Made by a program: the position numbers and the translations under genes. From Irineochytrium annulatum (taxonomy: Eukaryota > Chytridiomycota > Chytridiomycetes > Chytridiales > Chytridiaceae): DNA of 27,565 nucleotides. The DNA lies in assembly GCA_027600665.1 (NCBI GenBank), contig JADGJL010000271.1:1-27565 (forward strand), written 5' to 3'. The first letter of the stretch is position 1. The number at the start of each line of letters is the position of its first letter. The notes under the pieces are model-generated. The model saw only the letters and a program-made list of their open reading frames with translations, did no database searches and was not told the origin of the DNA. Shown here piece after piece: positions 1 through 8,645 of the stretch.

Positions 1-2078
1 GGGCATTGTGGGGACGTGGGGACGGCGATGGTTGGAGAGGCGACGTAATGCTGGTCAACGGGGAGGTGGTGATGGTCAAAGGCGACGATGAAGGTGTCGC
101 CGCATAGGCAGCCGCTCGAGTCCGATGGCGACAGGGGCAGGGGGATGGACAGCGGCCGTCGCGTTTCCGCTTCGTCCCCGAGTGGCAAAAACCTGTGCGT
201 CTCTGCACCATTCTTCGACGGCATCCACGTGTTCAAGGGCACCCAAGAGCTCCGCGACGACGGCAGGACCGTTGCCAGCTGTTTCGGGAGCTCCATGATT
301 CTCGTCGGGTCGGGCGACTCGTGATGCATCGGGTTGTCGAAGGAATCGCACGAGACCTCCGAGGCGCACGATGACTGCGCGGGGCCGTCAAGGTCTTGCT
401 GAACGGCCTCCGGGTCTGGGGACGTCGCAACTAGGTCGACCGTCGCCAGGGCCAGCGGGTGGGCAGTGAGGTAGTAGACCGAGTCGCGATCCGACGCAAC
501 ACCGGGACCGACGGCGGAGAGGATCTGACGACGGTGTAAGCCGTCGACGAGCGGGGGCATCCGGTTGACGGTTCTTGCGCGTCGGATGCTGGTCTGTTAC
601 AACTCATCGTAAGGAATAGAGCTACGTAAAACGAGGGAAACAGACCTTATTCGGGTAAAGCCATTGAATCCCGGCCCAACCATTGAATATCTTGACAACA
701 TCCTTCCACGTCTCGCCCTTCACCCTCGTCGTAGGCATGCTGACGTCGATGTCGATGTGCCTCCTCACCACGGCTCCCCAACAAATCTCATCCCCGACCT
801 CCGACATCAGCGCGTCCCTCCAGCCCTTACAGACCAAGTAGGACGTCGATATTGACGCCGGGTGATGGTTGCACATGGCCGCCTGGCACTCAATGATCCG
901 CAAAAGGATCTTCACGGGCAGATCGGCGATGGTAGCCGGCCTCCTCGGCTCCAGCCGATCGACGACCACAACCGTCTGCGTCAAGCACTTGACAACCGGC
1001 GACGCCTCCGCGGCATCGGACCCCAGCGTCGAGTTCCCGGACAGCGACGCCGACCTCGAGCTCGCGAGCGACCGCGTGTCCTCCCCGCCGATCAGCGAGA
1101 GGTCGAAGGCGGCCCGGCTCGTCATCATGATCAAGCGATCCAGGTCCGCGATCGAGCGCGAGGTGCCCGTCCCACGTGAGCCCGTGGAACGCGCGGGCGA
1201 CGGGGGCGTCACGAGGGGCGGCGGCTGACGGCTCCGCGTGCCCACCACGACGTCTCCGACGGCCGTCATTGGGGACGGGGGCGGTGAGCATGGCGAGCAT
1301 AGGGTCTCTGACGAGGCCGTTGCCGATGCTGGTGCTGCTGGTACTGCTGCAGCTGCTGCCGTCGCAGTGGGCAACGGAGGTGAAGGCGTCGCGGACCGGG
1401 TTGTCGGTTTGGGGATTTGGAGCTCGGCGGGAGCAGGCTGGCGCTTGATGGAGCGTTTGAAGAGACGGGCGGATGTGAGAGGGCGGCCGCGGGTGAGCGA
1501 GCCGCCCTCGTCGGTTGACAGGCTGTCGCGGCTCGTGCGGGACATGGAGGCGGTCGAGGCGGTGCGGACAAGCGTGTCAGCGTCCGAGTCCAGGAAGGGC
1601 GCGTCCGTCGCGTCCGATGCATCTGTCGCGTCCACACGAATCTCCTTATTCGTGGCCGTTGAGTCCATCGCCGCCACGGGCTCGACCTTCGAGGCGCTGC
1701 TGCTCCGCCTCCAGAGTCGGCTCGGGGTCATGGCGCGGACGCGTGCAGCTACAGGACGGTCAGCGATAAATAACAGATGCGAGCCAACATACGTTTCTTT
1801 GCCGCTGGCGTCGCCTCCACATTGGATTCCGGCTCAGCTGCCTTCTCCGCTGGCGCAACGGTGGGGACCTTTGGGGTCTTCGACGACGACCGTTTAAGGG
1901 ATCCGATCGACCTTCTCGGGGCCTTCGTCGTGCTGTTGCGAGGCGCGGCGTTGAGTCCCGTGTCCACGACTTCGACAGCCTTCGGGGCATCCGACGGCGA
2001 CAAGCCCGCGGCGGGTACGGCGTTGCGATCCTTTGAGGAGTTCCTCCTGAAGAGACGGGGCAGGCCGGTGAGGGACAT
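1..2078 (-). CDS. F-box protein, 3' end outside the window
   Basis: Three exons can be joined in frame: 2078-1793, 1748-646 and 593 to beyond position 1, with introns of 44 bp (donor GTATGT) and 52 bp (donor GTCTGT). The product is at least 660 residues. Residues 1 to about 365 are low-complexity Ser/Thr/Pro/Ala-rich sequence. An F-box follows at about 369-415, starting TIADLPVKILLRII and running through LVCKGWRDAL. F-box proteins bind Skp1 and present substrates to SCF ubiquitin ligases; here the substrate side is not recognised. The C-terminal part (exon 3) has no repeat such as WD40 or LRR. The disordered N-terminus carries several basic-Ser clusters (RRNSS 11-15, RRSIGS 55-60, KRSSS 62-66, RRSSS 109-113), which fit a basophilic-kinase consensus. 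The ATG at 2078 is the first Met of an open frame that splices cleanly. I am sure of the F-box and exon joins, not of the substrate. Confidence 0.75.
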
Positions 2079-2995
2079 CGTTGAGGGCCCGAGGGGGCGT
2101 CGCAGCGTCGGTAGTGTGTAGTAGAGTCAAGATCGTAATCGTGGTGGGGGTGTGCAATCGGGTGAGAGGAAGGAGCTCTGCGCAGGTCAACGCACGCTCC
2201 GCAGTGGCCAGTCCTCGCACCGGGCGTCCGGAGTTGCGGGATTTGGGAGTGCGCCAGCCCTGGCCTGCATCCGATGCTGGCGGCAAGCACCCTTGCGTGT
2301 CCGAGCTGTCAGTCAGGGCGGCCAGCTCAGGCCCAGCCCCAGCCCCGCAGGATCGCCAAGTCCCGCCCAGCGCCCACGTTCAGCAGCCTGGCTGGCGGCC
2401 ACCCTGGTCGCAGTGCGCCATCCAAGCGGGCTGCTTGGGTGAAAGGGCGAAACTGTCGGTCACAACCGTCCGAATTGGGTCGCTGGCGATTGAATGATAT
2501 ATTATTAATTACTCGTCCCCATTCCCGCTCCCCTCGGCGAACTCGAACCACAATCCTTCCTCGTTCTGAAGAAGATAAAGTTTTGGGACCGCCAGGTCGA
2601 CAAGATAGTCGGGCCATGCATGACCTCGTCCACGGGCTCCCTGTACAGGCGGCTGTTGTCTTCGAATGTGTATAACGAGATGGACGGACAACTCAGGACT
2701 GGAAGTCGGGCCATACCATGCGCTTCATTGTGGAAAGGTCTCCAAATTATTGATAAATAAACAAAGATTGGCCGATCACAGTGTTGATGTTGCATACGAA
2801 AAGCCCACCTCCCAAGGTGCGGCGTGGATCCTGCTGGCCGCAATGCCTGCGGGGTTTGTTGTGCTGTCTGGCTACTGCATTGTCTCTGCCGAAGATCGTG
2901 GGACTTTCGGCAAGCCACGCCAAAAAGCCGTGCGCGATAAATAGCGACCAGATGTGCCTTTCCACTGAGACATTCACCAGCCGACTCACCCACCC
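2079..2995. other. Divergent intergenic region between the F-box gene and the monooxygenase
   Basis: This 917-bp stretch separates two divergently read genes, so it should hold both promoters. No clear TATA box stands out. On the minus strand it contains a short open frame (2509-2691) that looks like an orphan protein C-terminus and is listed separately. I see nothing else. Confidence 0.5.
2509..2691 (-). pseudogene. Orphan coding-like fragment, unknown protein C-terminus
   Basis: The frame ends with YLVDLAVPKLYLLQNEEGLW, a short acidic tail and TAA. This is ordinary protein-like composition and unlike the Arg/Pro-rich shadow frames around it. Just upstream, the protein-like text (SLYTFEDNSRLYREPVDEV) sits in a different frame, so the two halves are out of register by one base. 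No upstream exon with a start codon could be assembled before the monooxygenase begins at 2996. It may be a gene relic, or the last exon of a gene I could not build. I do not recognise the family. Confidence 0.3.
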
Positions 2996-4354
2996 ATGAC
3001 ATCCAACCGCGTCGCCATCGTCGGCGGAGGTCTCGGCGGTCTCTGCCTCGCCGTGATCCTCCAGCGCTCCAACGTCCCTGTCGTCGTCTTCGAGTCCGAG
3101 CTCGCGCGCGACGCCCGATCACAAGGCGGATCCCTCGACATCCACCCGGGGACGGGCCAGAGGGCGCTCAGGGATGCGGGCCTGTACAAGGAGTTCATGA
3201 AGCATGTGCGGACTGGCGGCGATGCAATGATGATCGCGGATCAGCACGGCAAGGTTCTTTACGAGGTGAGGCCCAATTTTTGTTGTTCATTTTCATTCCA
3301 AATTTGTTCGTGCTAACGTATCTCTATTCAGGACAAGGGCGACAACAGCAGGCCGGAGATCGAACGCGAGGACCTGCGGTCGATGCTTATCGACGCGCTG
3401 GAGGCCGGCACGATTCAATGGGAGCATAAGCTCCAGCGCGTGGAGGAGCCGGACGAGGAGAACGGGCCCGTAAGTCATTTTCCGCCTTCTCTTTCTGACT
3501 TGCTCATGCTGACGCGATTTCTTTTCTTTCCCCCTCAGATCAAGCTCATCTTCAAGGGCAGCGTCGAGCTCGCCCGCGTCGTCGTCGGCGCCGACGGCGC
3601 CTGGTCCCGCGTCCGCTCCGTCCTCACGGACGTCCAGCCCTCCTACACCGGCATCAGCATCATCGACGTCCGCGGCATCCCGACGCCCACCGAGGGCGCC
3701 TACGCCAAACGCGGCGGCACCCTCTTCGCCATCGACGACGACTCCCGCGTCCTCATCGCACATCTCGCGGGAGATCTCGTGCACGCCTACGTGGGCGTCC
3801 GGTGCGAGCAGGGCAGCCTGAAGGCCGAGGACCTGGAGTCGCTGATGGACAAGTGGGGTCCCGAGTTCAGGTCGATGGTGCTGGCGCCCGAGGCGACGAG
3901 GGCCGTGAGGCCGCTCGTTGTGCTGCCGCCCAAGACGCGATGGGAGCGGCCGAGCGCGAAATCGGAGGAGTGGCGGAGGCGCGTGACGCTGATCGGGGAC
4001 GCCGCCCACGTGATGTCGCCCTTCGCGGGGGAGGGGGCCAACCTGGCTCTGGCCGACGCTGCGGATCTGGCGGCGGCGTTGACGGCGGCGTGGAAGCGCG
4101 GGCTGGGCTTGGGCAACGTCTTGGGCGAGGAGGTGTGGAAGATGATTGACAAGTTTGAGCACCAGCGGATGTGGAGCAGGGCCACGAGGGCCGCGAACGA
4201 GTCGCAGTCGAATTTGGAGGTGTTCTTCAAGGGGGAGGGGGCGGCGGCCGTGGCGAAGATGTTTACGGAGATGTTCACCGTCATGAATATGGTTAGGATG
4301 ACGGCGGGCGCGGCATATGTCGCCGCGGCCGAGTTCTTTGGTCATTACGATTAG
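2996..4354 (+). CDS. FAD-dependent monooxygenase (PF01494, TetX-like)
   Basis: Three exons, 2996-3265, 3332-3469 and 3539-4354, give 407 residues; both introns are phase 0 and the first has a TGCTAAC branch site before TCTATTCAG. The protein has the three family signatures in order: the N-terminal dinucleotide-binding loop VAIVGGGLGGL (about residues 6-17), the DG motif VVGADGAWSRVRS in the middle, and the FAD-ribityl motif GDAAHVMSPFAGEGANLALAD near the C-terminus. This family uses NAD(P)H and O2 to hydroxylate aromatic or polyketide-like substrates; the closest described group by overall length and motifs is TetX/salicylate-hydroxylase-like. The sequence gives no signal peptide or membrane segment, so it should be cytosolic. 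The substrate cannot be told, and no biosynthetic cluster partners flank it. Start choice: the ATG sits five codons before the Rossmann strand, as is usual. Confidence 0.88.
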
Positions 4355-4665
4355 TCTTTTCGAGGCTTACCATTTCATCTTCTTCTGCACTGTTTAAAGG
4401 TTGTTTAATGATACTTCTACTACTCAACCTACATTATTTTCACAATTGCAGCAACTCAATACAATACTGCATCACGTTTAATAAAAGCAAACTCTCCTCA
4501 AAACTCGAAGCATCCGAAGGGACCGTAACCAATGTACACAAGAAGCATTGAAAGTACAGAAAACCCGAAAGGCGAAAACTAAGTACAGCTGCAGGGAAGA
4601 GTGAGACTGCAACTCGCTTTCTTCTTGGCCTCTGTGGCTTCGACATCAAGTAGTACATTCCAATG
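4355..4665. other. Convergent 3' intergenic region
   Basis: The monooxygenase (+) and the small unknown gene (-) end facing each other across this AT-richer stretch. An AATAAA lies at 4480-4485 on +, 126 bp after the monooxygenase stop. Nothing else is seen. Confidence 0.5.
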
Positions 4666-5167
4666 TCAATAGACGGTAGTCGTATATCCTTTCTCTGGAT
4701 CGTCTGAATCGTACGCAGAGGCCTTTACGGAACAGCCCATGTCGAAGTCAATCTCCACGCGCTCCCCCTCGGCGCTCTCTCCCTTCTTGATCAGCTTCCA
4801 GTCTGGGATCGGCTCGGAGTGGAAGTTGTTCTGCCTCCTCCCGCCGTCTTCAATGTGCAGCTTCAGGAACCCAGCGCTGGATTCGTAGAGGTTGCATTTG
4901 GCGAGGTCGTGGCCCGTGTTCCACTTATCCCAGAGCGCCATGATCGATAAGTTCGCCTCCTCCTTCGAATCGTACTCCTTGCACGTCTTCGTAATTGTCC
5001 CAAACCGACCTTTTGTGATCGATGACGCGGCAACGCTGGCTGGCGGTGGGGGCTTGCTTCACTGTGGGCTTTGCTGACGAGGCGGTGGGGTCGGATTTAT
5101 CCTTTGAGGTAGCGGCCGGGTAGGGATCGTTGCTCGCCTTCTCGCCTTTCTTCTTCGATCGCCCCAT
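4666..5167 (-). CDS. Small hypothetical protein, 152 residues, unknown family
   Basis: Exons 5167-5079 and 5035-4666 join in frame across a 43-bp intron (GTCAGC...GCCAGCCAG) to give 152 residues. The N-terminus is short, Lys/Ser-rich and probably disordered (MGRSKKKGEK). The rest looks globular, rich in Lys, Asp and aromatic residues, with stretches such as LWDKWNTGHDLAKCNLYES and a Tyr-rich end. No signal peptide or membrane segment is seen. The intron donor is weak and the intron has no good branch site, so a one-base indel in the five-C run at 5048-5052 is the rival explanation for the frame change. Either way both halves read as one protein. It sits alone between convergent and divergent neighbours. 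I do not recognise the family. Confidence 0.55.
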
Positions 5168-5379
5168 ATCGGTGAGGCAACGGCGCGCTTGGTTTAGATT
5201 GAAGGGCGGATGGATGCGCTGGCGCCTTCAGGCGATGGGCTTGAACAATGCGAGGGACAAACTCAATAAACAATATCAACAAATTATTTCTAGTCTTGCA
5301 ATGCCAGCTCAGGCGCGTTTCTGTTTTACTTCAATTTTATTCTGGCGCACCCACCCGTGTCTTTACTTTTCGTCGCGTC

Positions 5380-5706
5380 TTAGCTTTTTCTGTGGTCCCG
5401 ACTCCCACTAGAAAACCTCCAGCACAGAAGCCATATCCTCAACAGCATTGACCCGACCAGCTCGTTGTTGAGGTCGGAGGGTGCGGGCTGGTTGGTGGAG
5501 GAGTGCTTCACAACGTCGTTCACCGAGTTTGCGGAGGGGACGTCGATGGAGAGACGGTACTGGATTGACTCGGCGTCAGAAGGCGGATGATGGGGCTACC
5601 GCCACGCCGTCATAATGGCGGCGTTCACCGCCGCTTGGGAAGGGTAGATCGTGTGATCGGTGAATGGACGCTGGTATTTCGACTTCATGCGCGCAGGGTT
5701 GCTTAA
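5380..5706 (-). pseudogene. Open frame with an internal TAG, unknown protein
   Basis: One minus-strand frame reads protein-like text on both sides of a TAG at 5598-5596. Upstream is KYQRPFTDHTIYPSQAAVNA running to AIMTAWR. Downstream is PSDAESIQYRLSIDVPSANS, then NDVVKHSSTNQPAPSDLNNE, ending at TAA (5382-5380). The two parts are in the same frame, so a nonsense change in a former gene is the simplest reading. The upstream end is closed by TGA about 15 codons before KYQRP, and no start exon could be joined. I do not recognise the family. The opposite strand is also open here, so the strand call is tentative. Confidence 0.3.
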
Positions 5707-5751
5707 TTGACGGTTTCATTGCAGATTTCGCCTCTGCGCTCGACGGGAGCG

Positions 5752-5859
5752 TGCTGGTGGGAGCGGTGGACTTACGCACGCCAGCGGAGGCCGATGAGCC
5801 GGCAGTTGTGCCGCGTGGCGCCTTGCCCACCCGGTCCTCATGCGAGCGGTCTGCTTGGT
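5752..5859 (-). pseudogene. Histone H3 N-terminal tail relic, frame broken
   Basis: Read on the minus strand, the bases ACCAAGCAGACCGCTCGCA encode TKQTAR, identical to H3 residues 3-8. They are followed after small indels by a stretch encoding TG then GKAPR (H3 11-17), then bases resembling the QLA codons, then VRKSTAPT, which matches the ARKSAPAT region around H3 K27. The pieces lie in the right order and spacing but in different frames, so no H3 protein can be made. Nothing like the H3 histone fold follows. The hit rests on a short tail, so chance similarity to a basic sequence is not fully excluded. Confidence 0.5.
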
Positions 5860-6030
5860 CTGTAAAGTTCAACCGTTCAGCGAACGGTCGCGCCACCGAG
5901 CAAGGGACAGGCTTGCAACTCCCCCGGGCCACTCGGATGATGTCCGGGATCGAGGTGGTGAACGCGCACGGCAATGCTCAAGGTACTTCGGACCGAGACG
6001 TTCGGACGACGAGTGGCGGCTTGAAAAATA

Positions 6031-7384
6031 ATGGACCTTCGTCGCTCAACCGACTTCACGCTCAACGCCTGCCTCCACCTCTCCATCGCCGACCTCTTCG
6101 CGAGCGACTCGCTGCCGGTGTCCAAGGGTAGTTGATCACGGGTCCCTCGACATCTCCGGCTGACGCGCTCGCTGCAGACATCCTCCTGCACTGGGATCAC
6201 CCGTATCGGAGGGTGAAGATATGCGGCATCATAACAGCGAAAGATGAGCGGGAGAGGAACATCTCGTATTACGGTAATGGTTGTGCGCTTTGGCTGGAAG
6301 CTAACCTGTTGTAATTGCAGTTGACGACGGGTCCGGGGTCGTGGGATGCACGGAGTGGTTCCCAGAGTCGGTGCGGTCGAAGTGGGACAGGAGGACGTTG
6401 CCACTCGGGGCGTTGGTGACGGTTCAGGGGAAGGTGTCCGAGTACAACCATCAGAGGCAGATCGTCGTCAACATCATAAGTACGTCGGCATGTTTTGTTT
6501 TTTCACTCCCTACGTTCGTCACTTCTTCCCCGTATTCGATTATTCACTTGTAGTTGCTTAAAAAAAAAAAAAACATAGCGAGAGAAACCGACCCGAACGC
6601 TGAGCTGTTGTGGTGGCTAGAGGTGGCCGACCTCGCCGCGACCGTGTACCGCCAACGCACCTGGCTGCCCCCGGACTTTGAAGCGCAGGAGCGACCCAAG
6701 GGGATGGCGGGGATGGTCCTAGCTGCCGCCGACGCCAACGACATGGCAGATCGCGCCGCGACATTCGACCCCTTCTCGACCGTCGCGGCTAAGATGGAGC
6801 CCGAAGTCTTCCGGTCCTGCTGCGAGCGGCGGAAGCGGGAGATCATGGAGAAGCTGTCCGATAACTCTGTGGTACCGCCGACGCAGCAGGACTTCAACCG
6901 TTTGCTGGAGGCCGTTATCTGGCTGCAGGACACGATCCCAGAGGTCCGGTACGAGGTTGTGAGGCGCGACCCGTCCCTCTGCGAGCTTGCGAGGAGGATC
7001 GTGAAGGAGGGATCGAGGTTGGACAAGGCCTTCCAGAACGGATTTTCGGCGTTGAAGAACGCGGGCTCGATCTCGTTCCACGACGAGCAGGCGGACACTT
7101 ATAAGGTGGTGAGGCATGACGTGAATTTGGGCGAGGCCGTCTTGAGGATTATCGCGAGGTCGGAGAGATTGGCGGGGGGAGGGAGGTATGGAGAGGCGGG
7201 GATAACGGAGGATCAAATCCAGCTTGCGTTGTGCACCGATGGCAATTACCGGCATGTTACGAGGAGCATCATCGTGAGGAGCGTCAAGGCCTTGGAGCAG
7301 GACAGCTTGATCTACGAGGTCCAGTCTCGGCAATACAAGGCATTTGAAGAGTTTGCAGTGGTTGCCATGTTGACCGCAAAATAG
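6031..7384 (+). CDS. STN1: CST complex subunit STN1 (telomere capping)
   Basis: Four exons, 6031-6127, 6178-6273, 6321-6479 and 6579-7384, join in frame to give 385 residues, close to the usual STN1 length. The N-terminal OB-fold is clear: HPYRRVKICGIITAKDER (about residues 40-57) and VDDGSGVVGCTEWF (about 65-78), which match the STN1 pattern HPI-RV-V-G followed by VDD-TGVI-C. The region from about 200 to the end reads as the paired winged-helix domain. STN1 binds TEN1 and the CTC1-type subunit and acts at telomere ends and in priming by polymerase alpha. The last acceptor (CATAG at 6574-6578) is preceded by 14 A residues instead of a pyrimidine tract, which is odd. It is however the only acceptor found that keeps the frame. 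The gene converges on the DysF gene with 90 bp between stop codons. Confidence 0.85.
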
Positions 7385-7474
7385 ATTGTAATATATATAA
7401 TAATGAGCATAGCATAGCAAACATAATCAATGACAGTGTGCAAGTGTGAAAAGGACTTCCGGAGGCAAATAGGC

Positions 7475-8579
7475 TCAACCTTCCTTCCGTCTCTCGTTGT
7501 ACTCCCTCCGCAATCGCCTCCTGCTCTCCAAATACTTCGTCAGTTTGAGCACCTGCCCAAAGTCCTCCTCCGCCAAATGGAATGCGACGAGCTTTGCCGC
7601 CTCCGTCAGGTTCTTCTCGAATTGGAACTCATTCAGGATCGGAATGACCTAGAGGCGCCAAATAAAAGATAACTCATCAGCATACATAACGAATAATCCG
7701 CAAGTCACTTACATTATGCACCTTCAGGTGCCGCTCAACCCCCTGCACCGTCGACCTGACCAGGTCGAGCTTCTGCCGGTCGAGCGAGCACCTCCTCAGC
7801 AGTGATGGCAGCCGCGTCAGCTTCGCCGCCGTCTCCGCCACCGAGTCCGTCCCCACGGCAGCACCATTCGGCCCTATGACGTCGTAGCCCGTCCGCCTCC
7901 GCGTCCGGCTCCACGCCCGCCGCCGAACGTAGTGTGTTAATCCGCATTGACCCGTCCAGTTCTTGTGGCCGAAGTGGTGGCTGGAGGTGAAGAGTCAAAA
8001 ACGAACGACGTGTGATCCAACGAGGCGGCAAACGAGGTAGCTTACCTATATGACCAGCCGTCAGGATCCACCTCCGCCGACCCCGCCATTTCCAACGTCC
8101 AATCGGTCACCCACTAAAATAAGGAGGAGGCAAGATGCGCCCACATTAGCATCGTTTGACATCACCATTCGGGACAGACTTGAACGCCATATTGCAACGC
8201 ACCTCCCAATTTGGCGGTGTTGGATACAGCATCCGGTCCACCTCCACCTTCCCCTGCAGGTCGCACCACGGTGGCCGGTCTCATAAAAAAATAACCAGAA
8301 TCAGTTTCGTCCTCTTCCATGCAAGCTCCCCGCATCGTTGCTCGGCCAAAATCCTCACCCGTCGGCAGCAGGGCCTCCGCGCTGAAGATCGGATCGCCCA
8401 TGTGCACGTAGCAGCCCCGCTGATTCTCGTATAGGATGTCGATGACGACCTCGTTCGGGACGGCGGCCGCCTTGATGGATCTCCCTGCGGGACACGCCAT
8501 CTAGTGAGTAATCCCACCACCGAATCCATTCAAGGACCTCGCGCGCCTCACCTCGAGGCGGTTTAGGTGGTGCCGCCAT
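7475..8579 (-). CDS. Dysferlin-domain protein (Pex30/Spo73-like)
   Basis: Six exons, 8579-8552, 8484-8359, 8279-8203, 8113-8046, 7980-7713 and 7648-7475, give 246 residues. The N-terminal part has the DysFN pattern: DILYENQRGCYV, then PPWCDL and NWEWVTDWTLEM. DysFC follows, with DPDGWSYSHHFGHKNW and VRRRAWSRTRR. The rest is helical and charged, ending in an Arg/Glu-rich tail. In fungi this domain occurs in the ER/peroxisome proteins Pex30-32 and in the short sporulation protein Spo73. Here no transmembrane helices precede the domain, so a soluble, Spo73-like or plain DysF protein fits better than a full Pex30. The exact role is not known. The ATG at 8579 faces the uL2m gene across a very short shared promoter. 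Confidence 0.75.
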
Positions 8580-8645
8580 CTGGTGCGCCTGGTGAGGATG
8601 ATGATGGTGTCGTCAATTCGCCTGCGAACAGGAAAAATCGCGACA

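Larger units (their letters stand above)
5168..6030. other. Region between the small gene and STN1, holding broken coding-like sequence
   Basis: This 863-bp interval is upstream of both the small minus-strand gene and STN1. It contains two minus-strand gene remnants listed separately: an H3-tail relic and an open frame with an internal TAG. About 5170-5380 shows no coding signal and probably serves as the promoter of the small gene. Confidence 0.5.

Noticed and set aside
1238..1897. 219-codon plus-strand open frame opposite the F-box gene
   Set aside because: Ala/Gly/Val-rich complement of the low-complexity F-box N-terminus; it also crosses the F-box intron without reason.
3293..4345. 350-codon minus-strand open frame opposite the monooxygenase
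   Set aside because: It is rich in Arg, His and Pro, has no domain, and mirrors the GC-rich third positions of the clearly real monooxygenase exons.
2996..4354. A secondary-metabolite cluster around the TetX-like monooxygenase
   Set aside because: No polyketide, peptide, terpene or transporter gene lies beside it; the neighbours are an F-box gene and a small unknown gene.
5036..5078. A frameshift in the small gene at 4666-5167
   Set aside because: A 43-bp intron with GT...AG ends restores the frame at about the expected intron size, so splicing is preferred over a break, though the donor is weak.
6719..7420. 233-codon minus-strand frame opposite STN1
   Set aside because: Arg/Leu/Pro-rich shadow of the STN1 winged-helix exon.
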